A DNA stretch of 64,000 bases, from NCBI RefSeq assembly GCF_004795255.1, contig NZ_SSBQ01000002.1:353001-417000 (forward strand), in the 5' to 3' direction. A program made the translations under genes and the position numbers. Positions 57,945-64,000 of the stretch are shown here, in pieces. The notes beneath the pieces were generated by a model, which was given only the letters and a program-made list of their open reading frames with translations, did no database searches and was not told the origin of the DNA. Origin of the DNA: Streptomyces sp. RKND-216 (GTDB lineage Bacteria > Actinomycetota > Actinomycetes > Streptomycetales > Streptomycetaceae). Every line of letters begins with the position of its first letter. Positions within the stretch are counted from its first letter, which is position 1.

Positions 57945-59069
57945 CTACCAGCCCAGCCGGGCGACGCGGCCGTCCTCGCCGGACGCCCAGCAGGCGAGGT
58001 CGGCGGTGCAGTCGACCGTGTCGAACGAGCCGTCGTCGACGGTGTGCCAGGTGCGGCCGCCGGTCAGGGTGAGGTCGGTGCCGGTGGGACCGACGGCCAG
58101 CGCGAGGTGACGGGAGTACGGCAGCCACGCGGCGCCGGAACGGTACTCGGGCACCGGACGGTCGCTGACCCGCCAGGTGGCGCCGCCGTCGACGCTGACG
58201 GCGGAGGCGTTCGGCGACTGCTCGCCCGGCTCGTAGTCGCCGCCCACCGCGATGCCGTGCCGCCGGTCGCGGAAGGCGAGGGCGAAGACGCCCCGGGCCG
58301 GTTCGCCGGCCGGGATCGCGGCGTCGGAGACGGTCCAGGTGCGGCCGCGGTCGGCGGAGTGGTAGATCCGGGCCTTCTCCGCGCCTCCGCCGGCCATCCA
58401 CACGTCGCGGGTGCCGTGACCGACCAGGCACTGGCCGCTGGCGGCGAAGTTGTACTCGTCGGTCTGCGCTGGCGGCATGCCGTCGTCGGGGAGCACCTCC
58501 CAGCTCCGGCCGCCGTCGTGGGTGGACAGGATGCGGAAACGGCCGTCGACGGGATCACTCACGGCCAGTCCGTGTCGCCGGTCGAAGAAGGTCATGCAGT
58601 TGTAGAACGCCGTTGGCGTGTCGTTGCGGAAGGTCTCCGTCCATGTGGCGCCGCCGTCGTCGGTGCGGAAGACCCGGGAGTCCTCTCCCGCCCCGATCGC
58701 CAGCACCACGGCGCTGCGCGCGCCGAAGGCCTCCACGTCGCGGAACTCCAGTTCCTGCCCGGGCGGAGAGACGTCCTGCCAGCCGCGGCCGCCGTCCGTG
58801 GTGCGCAGCACCGTGCCGCCGCTGCCCGCCACCCAGGCGGTACGGCGGTCGACCGCGTCCAGGCCGCGGAAGCGGGAATCGGTACCGGTGTCCTTCAACG
58901 ACCAGACGGAGCCCGAATCCGCGCCGCCCAACAGCCTCGCGACGTCGCCGCGCGCCTCGCGTGCGCCCCGCTCGCCCGCGGTGGCCGCGCCCGTGCCGAG
59001 CAGCGCGACCGTCACCGCCCCGCACACCGCGGCCGACACCGTACGCCTCAGCTTGCCCATGCCTGTCAT
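57945..59069 (-). CDS. Secreted BNR-repeat (Ycf48-like) beta-propeller protein
   Basis: 374 aa. Signal peptide from MTGMGKLRRTVSAAVCGAV to GTGAATA. Repeated Asp-box motifs (S/T-x-D-x-G-x-T/S-W) are visible: RTTDGGRGW, RTDDGGATW, STHDGGRSW, HSADRGRTW, SVDGGATW. The repeats give a seven-bladed propeller like the Ycf48/photosystem stability factors and sialidases, but the sialidase active-site Arg triad is not apparent. No photosystem exists here, so the role is unknown. Start 59069; an ATG at 59060 is possible. Confidence 0.82.
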   Translation of the reverse strand: MTGMGKLRRTVSAAVCGAVTVALLGTGAATAGERGAREARGDVARLLGGADSGSVWSLKDTGTDSRFRGLDAVDRRTAWVAGSGGTVLRTTDGGRGWQDVSPPGQELEFRDVEAFGARSAVVLAIGAGEDSRVFRTDDGGATWTETFRNDTPTAFYNCMTFFDRRHGLAVSDPVDGRFRILSTHDGGRSWEVLPDDGMPPAQTDEYNFAASGQCLVGHGTRDVWMAGGGAEKARIYHSADRGRTWTVSDAAIPAGEPARGVFALAFRDRRHGIAVGGDYEPGEQSPNASAVSVDGGATWRVSDRPVPEYRSGAAWLPYSRHLALAVGPTGTDLTLTGGRTWHTVDDGSFDTVDCTADLACWASGEDGRVARLGW

Positions 59070-59148
59070 GGGCACGGAACCTAGCCCACGCGGTGGCACC
59101 GCGCCAGCGTCCCGTCCGGACGGTTCCCGGGCGGGGAGGGACCTCACC

Positions 59149-59652
59149 TCAGGCGCCGGCCAGGGCCCGCTCGGCGAGGATGATGGTGACGAATCCGGAC
59201 GCCAGAACGGCCGTGGCGACGCGGGTGCGGCCGCGGCGGCTGAGCACGATCGCGGTGCCGGAGAGTATGAGGGCGACGCCGTAGCCGCCGACGGTCAGCA
59301 GGGACGGGGCGCTGCCGAGGCGCAGCACCAGCGCCACGGCGACGACGCACATCACCACACCCGACACCACCGCGCGCACCCTGCGCGCCTGACGCGGCGT
59401 CATTCCCGTGCGCGGTTCCGGGGCTTCGGCCTCGTCCTCGTCGCCTTCCGCAACGCCCCCGTCGAGCTCGCGGTCCCCGTCGGACGCGTCGCCCGGCCCG
59501 TCCTGGGATGCGGTGCCGGGGGGCGCCGGCGGGCTCTTCGTGGTCAGCGAGACGGGCGGCGCGGCGCCGGCACCCGCGGGCTCCCCGCCAGTACGGTCCT
59601 CACCCCGGCGCTCCTCCGAGCCGTCCACCTGGTCGTCCCCGTGCGCGGCCAT
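59149..59652 (-). CDS. Small membrane protein, acidic N-terminus
   Basis: 167 aa, not recognised. The first 85 residues are acidic and low in complexity (many Asp, Glu, Gly, Pro), probably disordered and cytoplasmic. Then come a basic junction (TPRQARRVRAV) and three hydrophobic helices (VVSGVVMCVVAVALVLRL, LLTVGGYGVALILSGTAIVL, VATAVLASGFVTIILA). ATG 59652 has GGAAGGTGAGG about 8 nt upstream. Its first 109 bp overlap, on the same strand but in another frame, the end of olsA. Confidence 0.6.
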   Translation of the reverse strand: MAAHGDDQVDGSEERRGEDRTGGEPAGAGAAPPVSLTTKSPPAPPGTASQDGPGDASDGDRELDGGVAEGDEDEAEAPEPRTGMTPRQARRVRAVVSGVVMCVVAVALVLRLGSAPSLLTVGGYGVALILSGTAIVLSRRGRTRVATAVLASGFVTIILAERALAGA

Positions 59653-60608
59653 CGCCGAACCTCACCTTCCCCTTCCCCCGGCCCCCTGCGGTGGCCCGGG
59701 AAGGGGAGGTTACCCGCACGGATGATCGCCCGCCCGGCCGCCCCGGCGAGTGCGGCACGGGAGTGGTGCGCGCCGGCCGGTATCGCCGGCAGCACCGCGA
59801 CCTCGGCGGCCAGTCCCCGCGCGGCGATCACCCGGCGGAGGGAGGCGAGCAGGGTGTCGTCGCCGACGAACGCGGCGACGGCCGCGGCGTCGTCCGGGCG
59901 CCCGCCGCCCCGCGGCGAACGACTCCCGCCGCCGGGCGGGCGCCCGAGGTAGCGGACGGCGACGGGCTGCACCGGGACCCCGGCGTCCAGGGCCGCCTGA
60001 AAGACGGCGTTCCGGTACCGGCCTCCCCGGCCGCGGCCGCACCACGTGCCGCCCTCGGGAAAGGCCACCACGGTGGACCCCGCGCGCAGGAGCCGCGCCA
60101 GTGCGGCGATCGTGCCGGGCAGCGCCCGCAGACGTGCCCGGTCAACGAACACCGTGCCGCCCCAGGCGGCCAGCCGGCCGAGCACCGGGTAGCCCGCGAT
60201 CTCCGCCTTGGCCAGCATCCGCCCGGGCCGTACGGCCGCGAGCAGCACGACGTCCAGCCATGAGATGTGGTTCGCGACCACCAGCACCGGCCCGGCTGGG
60301 GGCGGGACGGCGGACGGCCGCAGGTGGACGCCGAGGGCGCGCAGCAGGGTCCGGGCCCAGAGGCGGGCGACGGCCGGTGCCACGGGCCGCCCGCGGACCG
60401 CGGGGGCGCAGACGAGACCGGCGGCGAGGACGGCGGCCAGCGCGCCCCACCGGGCCAGGCGCCGGGCCGTGCCGACGACGGGCGCGGCGGCGGGCAGGCA
60501 GCGGGCGGTGGTGCACGCCGGCACGGGCAGCCAAGGGTGCGGCCCGGCGCGGGTGCCACTCCCCCGGCAGCCGTACCCGCCCGCGCCGGTCACGCCCGCG
60601 CCGGTCAC
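59544..60608 (-). CDS. olsA: Lysophospholipid/ornithine-lipid O-acyltransferase (OlsA-like)
   Basis: 354 aa PlsC-family acyltransferase. Catalytic motif I NHISWLD (HxxxxD) is near residue 112, motif III VAFPEGGTW follows, and there is an N-terminal hydrophobic anchor (LARWGALAAVLAAGLVCAPAV). Paired with an OlsB-type GNAT it would add the second acyl chain to lyso-ornithine lipid. Generic lysophosphatidic acid acyltransferase is the alternative. GTG 60608 overlaps the olsB stop (GTGA, 60605-60608). The tail of about 35 residues overlaps the next gene in another frame and looks like read-through, because no stop codon occurs earlier. Confidence 0.82.
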   Translation of the reverse strand: MTGAGVTGAGGYGCRGSGTRAGPHPWLPVPACTTARCLPAAAPVVGTARRLARWGALAAVLAAGLVCAPAVRGRPVAPAVARLWARTLLRALGVHLRPSAVPPPAGPVLVVANHISWLDVVLLAAVRPGRMLAKAEIAGYPVLGRLAAWGGTVFVDRARLRALPGTIAALARLLRAGSTVVAFPEGGTWCGRGRGGRYRNAVFQAALDAGVPVQPVAVRYLGRPPGGGSRSPRGGGRPDDAAAVAAFVGDDTLLASLRRVIAARGLAAEVAVLPAIPAGAHHSRAALAGAAGRAIIRAGNLPFPGHRRGPGEGEGEVRRWPRTGTTRWTARRSAGVRTVLAGSPRVPAPRRPSR

Positions 60609-61375
60609 GCGGGGACCAGGGAGAGGAAGCGCCGCAGGTAGCGGGGGTTGATGCGGCGCACGTCGAGCAGCACGTACAGGTCGGCCACGCCGAACGCGGA
60701 GTCGTGCGCGGGCGGGCCGCACACCTGGGCGCCGAGTCGCAGGTAGCCCCGGAGCAGCGGCGGCAGCCGGTGCGCCGCGACGGAGGCCGTGTCGTGGTTC
60801 CGCGGCGGCAGCCACGGCAGGTGTGGGCGCACGCGGTACGTCTCGGGAGCGAGGTGGCGTGCGGCGACGGTGCGCCAGACGGCGGCGGCCTCCGCGCCGC
60901 CGTCGGCGAGCGGCAGCGAGCAGCAGCCGGCCAGCCAGTCGAGTCCGCGGTCGGTGAGGTAGCGGGCGATGCCGGCCCACATCAGGGAGATCACACCGCC
61001 GTCGCGGTGGCCGGGGTGCACGCAGGAGCGGCCCACTTCGACCAGGTCCGGCCGCAGGCCCGCGTGCGCGGAGAGGTCGAACTCGGTCTCGGCGTAGAGG
61101 CGTCCCGCGATCCGGGCGCGTTCGGGCGGCAGCAGCCGGTAGGTGCCGACGGCTTCCCCGGTGAGGGTGTCGTTCACCAGCAGATGGTCGCAGTAGGCGT
61201 CGAACGGGTCGATGTCGAGGCCCGGTTCCGGGCCGGTCAGCCGGGCCCCCAGCTCACCGGCGAAGACGTCGTGGCGCAGGCGCTGCGCGGCGCGTACCTG
61301 CGCCTCGTCCCGGGCCAGGGAGACGGTGTAGCGGGTGGGTGCGGCGGAGGGCTGGGGCTGAACGGTGGTGGTCAT
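60605..61375 (-). CDS. olsB: GNAT-fold ornithine N-acyltransferase (OlsB-like)
   Basis: 256 aa. The hemolysin-like/autoinducer-synthase-fold N-acyltransferase pattern is seen: RLRHDVFAGELGA, DAYCDHLLVND, GTYRLLPPERA, ETEFDL and EVGRSCVHPGHRDGGVISLMW. These are the OlsB marks, with the conserved R-x-x-x-E-x-G-R cluster. It puts a 3-hydroxyacyl group on the alpha-amino group of ornithine (or another amino acid). Ornithine lipids replace phospholipids under phosphate stress. ATG 61375; the next gene, olsA, overlaps by 4 bp. Confidence 0.85.
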   Translation of the reverse strand: MTTTVQPQPSAAPTRYTVSLARDEAQVRAAQRLRHDVFAGELGARLTGPEPGLDIDPFDAYCDHLLVNDTLTGEAVGTYRLLPPERARIAGRLYAETEFDLSAHAGLRPDLVEVGRSCVHPGHRDGGVISLMWAGIARYLTDRGLDWLAGCCSLPLADGGAEAAAVWRTVAARHLAPETYRVRPHLPWLPPRNHDTASVAAHRLPPLLRGYLRLGAQVCGPPAHDSAFGVADLYVLLDVRRINPRYLRRFLSLVPA

Positions 61376-61625
61376 GCCCCCGTTGATGCCGGACCGGTCT
61401 GGATTCGACGTGACAGGACAGGGGACCCGGGGTGTGGGCCCCCTGAACTCCCCCGCCGGCCGCTTCCCCGGTGACCGGAGGGGGAAGACGCGAGGGCGGC
61501 GCGGGAACGCTCCGGCCGCGCGCCGCGCTCGACTTCGTGCCCGTCGGGGCAGAGGATCGGGGGCACGGGACGTCGCGGCGCCTGCCGCGCCCCGTAGACG
61601 GACGGATGAGACGGAAGGACTGATC

Positions 61626-62051
61626 GTGGCCACCACGCGCACCGCGCACACCGTATGGAACGGCGCTCTGCAGGACGGCGAGGGAACCGTCACCTTCGAC
61701 TCGTCCGGCATCGGTTCGCAGCCGGTCTCCTGGCCGTCACGTGCGGAGGAGCCGAACGGGAGGACCAGCCCGGAGGAGCTGATCGCGGCCGCCCACTCGA
61801 GCTGCTTCTCGATGGCGCTGTCCGCCGGTCTGGGCAAGGCGGGCACGCCGCCCACCCGCCTCACCACGCAGGCCGAGGTGACCCTGCAGCCGGGCACCGG
61901 CATCACCGGCGTCCACCTGACCGTCGAGGGCGAGGTGCCGGGCATCGACGAGAGCGCCTTCGTATCGGCGGCCGAGGACGCCAAGAAGAACTGCCCGGTC
62001 AGCCAGGCGCTGACGGGGACCGAGATCACCCTGTCGGCCAAGCTGGCCTGA
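61626..62051 (+). CDS. OsmC/Ohr-family peroxide-detoxifying protein
   Basis: 141 aa. The two redox Cys are in AAHSSCFSMALS and KKNCPVSQAL, and ETSP-like NGRTSPEELIAAAHSS (quoted partly) places the catalytic Arg/Glu. N-terminal beta-strand AHTVWNGALQDGEGTVTFDSSG agrees with OsmC (YhfA branch) rather than with Ohr. It reduces organic hydroperoxides with lipoamide or thiols. GTG 61626 follows GGAAGGA. The 250-bp gap upstream (61376-61625) holds the olsB and osmC promoters; no clear SigR (GGGAAT-GTT) pair was found. Confidence 0.87.
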   Translation: MATTRTAHTVWNGALQDGEGTVTFDSSGIGSQPVSWPSRAEEPNGRTSPEELIAAAHSSCFSMALSAGLGKAGTPPTRLTTQAEVTLQPGTGITGVHLTVEGEVPGIDESAFVSAAEDAKKNCPVSQALTGTEITLSAKLA

Positions 62052-62078
62052 CGGCCGGCGCACCACCGGAGGTTCCCC

Positions 62079-62972
62079 GTGCCGGAGCTGCCCGAGGTCG
62101 AGGCGCTGCGCGGTTTTCTGGTCGAACGGCTCGCGGGCCGCACGGTCGACCGCGTGCTGCCGGTGGCGGTGAGCGTACTGAAGACGTACGACCCGCCGCC
62201 GGCGGCGCTGCACGGCCGTACCTTCTCCGGGGCCGGGCGGCACGGCAAGTTCCTCGACCTGGCCTGGTCGGGGGACGGCGGCGCGCTCCATCTGGTGGTG
62301 CACCTGGCAAGGGCGGGGTGGCTGCGGTGGCAGGACGGACTGCCGGCCGCACCGCCCCGCCCCGGGCGGGGGCCGCTGGCGCTGCGCCTGGCGCTGGCCG
62401 ACGATCCGGCGACGGGCGCCGGGGGCGACGGGTTCGACCTGACCGAGGCCGGCACCCGGAAGGGTCTCGCGGTCCACCTGGTGCGGGATCCGCAGGAGGT
62501 ACCGGGCGTCGCCCGGCTGGGACCCGATCCGCTCGGCGACGGCTTCACCCGGGAGGCGTTCGGCGCACTGCTGTGCGGTGAACGGCGTCAGGCCAAGGGG
62601 CTGTTGCGGGATCAGAGCACGATCGCCGGCATCGGGAACGCGTACTCGGACGAGATCCTGCACGTGGCGCGGATGTCGCCGTTCCGCCTCGCCGCCGATC
62701 TCACCGAGGAGGAGACGGACCGGCTCTACGACGCCGTCGTCGGCACGCTGCGGGACGCGGTGGAGCGGTCCCGGGGACTGGCGGCCGGCGACCTGAAGGC
62801 GGAGAAGAAGACCGGCATGCGGGTACACGGCCGTACTGGGCTGCCCTGCCCGGTGTGCGGCGACACGGTGCGGGAAGTGGCGTTCAGCGACTCCTCACTC
62901 CAGTACTGCTCCACCTGCCAGACGGGAGGCCGGCCGCTGGCGGACCGGCGCATGTCCCGGCTGCTGAAGTGA
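62079..62972 (+). CDS. Fpg/Nei-family DNA glycosylase
   Basis: 297 aa. Starts PELPEVEAL with catalytic Pro2 and Glu3 (after Met removal). The helix-two-turn-helix RDQSTIAGIGNAYSDEILHVARMSP is typical, and a C-terminal zinc finger CPVCG-x(n)-YCSTCQTGGRPLADRRMSRLLK contains the conserved QTGG and an Arg. Sequence around Lys57 (GKFLDLA) is that of Fpg/Nei enzymes lacking the 8-oxoG capping loop, as in the Nei2-like actinobacterial group. It removes oxidised bases and nicks the strand. GTG 62079; 27 bp after the OsmC gene, so likely co-transcribed as an oxidative-damage unit. Confidence 0.92.
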   Translation: MPELPEVEALRGFLVERLAGRTVDRVLPVAVSVLKTYDPPPAALHGRTFSGAGRHGKFLDLAWSGDGGALHLVVHLARAGWLRWQDGLPAAPPRPGRGPLALRLALADDPATGAGGDGFDLTEAGTRKGLAVHLVRDPQEVPGVARLGPDPLGDGFTREAFGALLCGERRQAKGLLRDQSTIAGIGNAYSDEILHVARMSPFRLAADLTEEETDRLYDAVVGTLRDAVERSRGLAAGDLKAEKKTGMRVHGRTGLPCPVCGDTVREVAFSDSSLQYCSTCQTGGRPLADRRMSRLLK

Positions 62973-63042
62973 GCCTGCGGCTCCGCCGCGACACCTCGGC
63001 CGGGCCCTCGCAGCTTCTGCGCCCTCGCAGCCTCTCCGCCCG

Positions 63043-64000
63043 CTACGGCCGGGGGATGTTGCGCAGGTTGGCGCGGGCGAGGTTCAGCATGTCGCCGACG
63101 CCGCCCTCCAGCACGGTCCGCCCGGCGGCCAGGGCGAAGCCGCGCACCTGCTGCAGGCTGACGTGTGACGGCACGGACAGCGCGTTGGGATCGGTGACCA
63201 GCTCGACCAGGGCGGGGCCCGGCGTGGCGAAGGCCTCGCGGAGCGCGTCGGCCACGCCGGTGGGCTGCTCGACGCGCCAGGCGGGGATTCCGGCGGTCTC
63301 CGCCAGGGCGCCGTGGTCGACGGCGGGGCTGTCGGTGCCGTAGGCGGGAAAACCGTCGACCATCATCTCCAGCCGGACCATGCCGAGCGACGCGTTGTTG
63401 AAGACCACGATCTTCACCGGCAGGTCGTACTGCCGCACCGTCAGCAGCTCGCCGAGCAGCATGGCCAGTCCGCCGTCCCCGCAGAGGGCGACCACCTGCC
63501 GTGCGGGGTCGGCGCACGCCGCGCCGACGGCGTGCGGGAGGGCGTTGGCCATGCTGCCGTGCGAGAACGAACCGAGAACGCGCCGACGGCCGTTGGGCGT
63601 GAGGTACCGGGCCGCCCACACGTTGTTCATGCCGGTGTCGACGGTGAACACCGCGTCGTCGGCCGCGAGGCGGTCCAGGACACTGGCGGCATACTCGGGG
63701 TGGATCGGCACGTGGTGGTCGACGTTGCGCGTGTACGCGTCGACCGCCGTGGTCAGGGCCCGTTCGTGGCGGCGCAGCATCGACCCCAGGAACCGCCCGT
63801 CGGCGGACGGACGCAGCAGGGGCAGCACGGCCTCCAGGGTGGCGGCGACGTCCCCGTGCACGGCCAGCCGCAGCGGGGTCCGGCGGCCCAGGCGCCGCGC
63901 GTCGTGGTCGATCTGCACGGTGTTCGCCTGCGGCAGGAACGCGTCGTAGGGGAAGTCCGTGCCCAGCATCACGAGCAGGTCGGCCTCGTGCACGGCGTCG
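63043..64000 (-). CDS. poxB: Thiamine-diphosphate-dependent pyruvate oxidase/dehydrogenase (quinone), C-terminal part
   Basis: 319 codons seen; the gene runs past the window end (reading frame still open at 64000). It covers the central FAD-binding domain (LLVMLGTDFPYDAFLP, NTVQIDHDARRLGRRTPLRLAVHGD) and the C-terminal ThDP domain with GDGGLAMLLGELLTV ... NNASLGMV (GDG-x(n)-NN motif). It is probably a PoxB, which turns pyruvate into acetate and CO2 with quinone, at the membrane. A last Ser/Pro-rich turn and the C-terminal ILAR-type amphipathic helix (DMLNLARANLRNI) suggest membrane attachment. Acetolactate synthase and glyoxylate carboligase are less likely. Confidence 0.85.
   Translation of the reverse strand, partial: DAVHEADLLVMLGTDFPYDAFLPQANTVQIDHDARRLGRRTPLRLAVHGDVAATLEAVLPLLRPSADGRFLGSMLRRHERALTTAVDAYTRNVDHHVPIHPEYAASVLDRLAADDAVFTVDTGMNNVWAARYLTPNGRRRVLGSFSHGSMANALPHAVGAACADPARQVVALCGDGGLAMLLGELLTVRQYDLPVKIVVFNNASLGMVRLEMMVDGFPAYGTDSPAVDHGALAETAGIPAWRVEQPTGVADALREAFATPGPALVELVTDPNALSVPSHVSLQQVRGFALAAGRTVLEGGVGDMLNLARANLRNIPRP

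Noticed and set aside
1..64000. CRISPR arrays, tRNA/rRNA, insertion sequences, phage attachment sites
   Set aside because: No regularly spaced repeats, cloverleaf sequences, transposase reading frames or integrase genes were seen on either strand.

Overview
The window is very G+C-rich, densely packed actinobacterial DNA. Gene content and start-codon use (many GTG/TTG starts, 4-bp stop/start overlaps, leaderless -10 boxes) point to the chromosome of a Streptomyces or close relative. Supporting markers are a hopanoid cluster, a streptogrisin-type protease, an LPFR-motif small protein, a SCO6745-family protein and a zitB-idi neighbourhood that I recall from the S. coelicolor hopanoid region. No IS element, prophage, CRISPR array, tRNA or rRNA was seen. 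Everything is read by eye from sequence, with no database search.

Layout. 1-264: tail of a tyrosine phosphatase. 286-8510: minus-strand hopanoid operon hpnC-hpnD-hpnE-prenyl synthase-shc-hpnG-like-hpnH. It covers farnesyl diphosphate to squalene, hopene and adenosylhopane, but stops at hpnH. 8642-11598: TetR regulator and divergent MMPL transporter with twin operators. 11663-19071: seven-gene minus-strand operon for an exported phosphopolyol-type envelope polymer. It encodes two CDP-alcohol phosphotransferases, a nucleotidyltransferase, a glycerol-1-phosphate-dehydrogenase-like enzyme, a glycosyltransferase and a TagGH/Wzm-Wzt exporter. 19336-24701: galE-like epimerase, zinc exporter, IPP isomerase, RsbW-like ATPase, enoyl-CoA hydratase, SCO6745-family protein, LPFR peptide. 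24864-27224: tex.

27314-32857: a degraded gene, a gamma-glutamylcyclotransferase-like protein, an acyl-ACP desaturase with palindromic operators, a DUF2087 regulator, and an IrrE/ImmA-like peptidase followed by a MAB_1171c-like membrane protein and an amidohydrolase. 32907-40243: proline iminopeptidase, ABC-F ATPase with a long leader, D-amino-acid-oxidase-like flavoprotein, secreted M1 peptidase, DUF2236 protein and its MerR partner. 40259-46121: beta-oxidation block (fadB, thiolase, acyl-CoA dehydrogenase, methylacyl-CoA racemase-like). 46303-49410: streptogrisin-like protease, FAD monooxygenase, MmcQ/YjbR protein, endonuclease V remnant. 49440-57070: LacI-controlled sugar ABC importer with GH130 enzyme and a divergent secreted (alpha/alpha)6 protein. 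57051-64000: arylamine N-acetyltransferase, BNR-repeat protein, membrane protein, ornithine-lipid pair olsB-olsA, OsmC/Ohr protein, Fpg/Nei glycosylase and a pyruvate-oxidase fragment.

A recurring theme is the cell envelope: hopanoids, a phosphopolyol/glycan exporter, a fatty-acid desaturase, ornithine lipids and an MMPL pump. idi supplies isoprenoid precursor in trans to the hopanoid operon. The least understood blocks are the seven-gene polymer operon and the IrrE-like peptidase/MAB_1171c/amidohydrolase trio.
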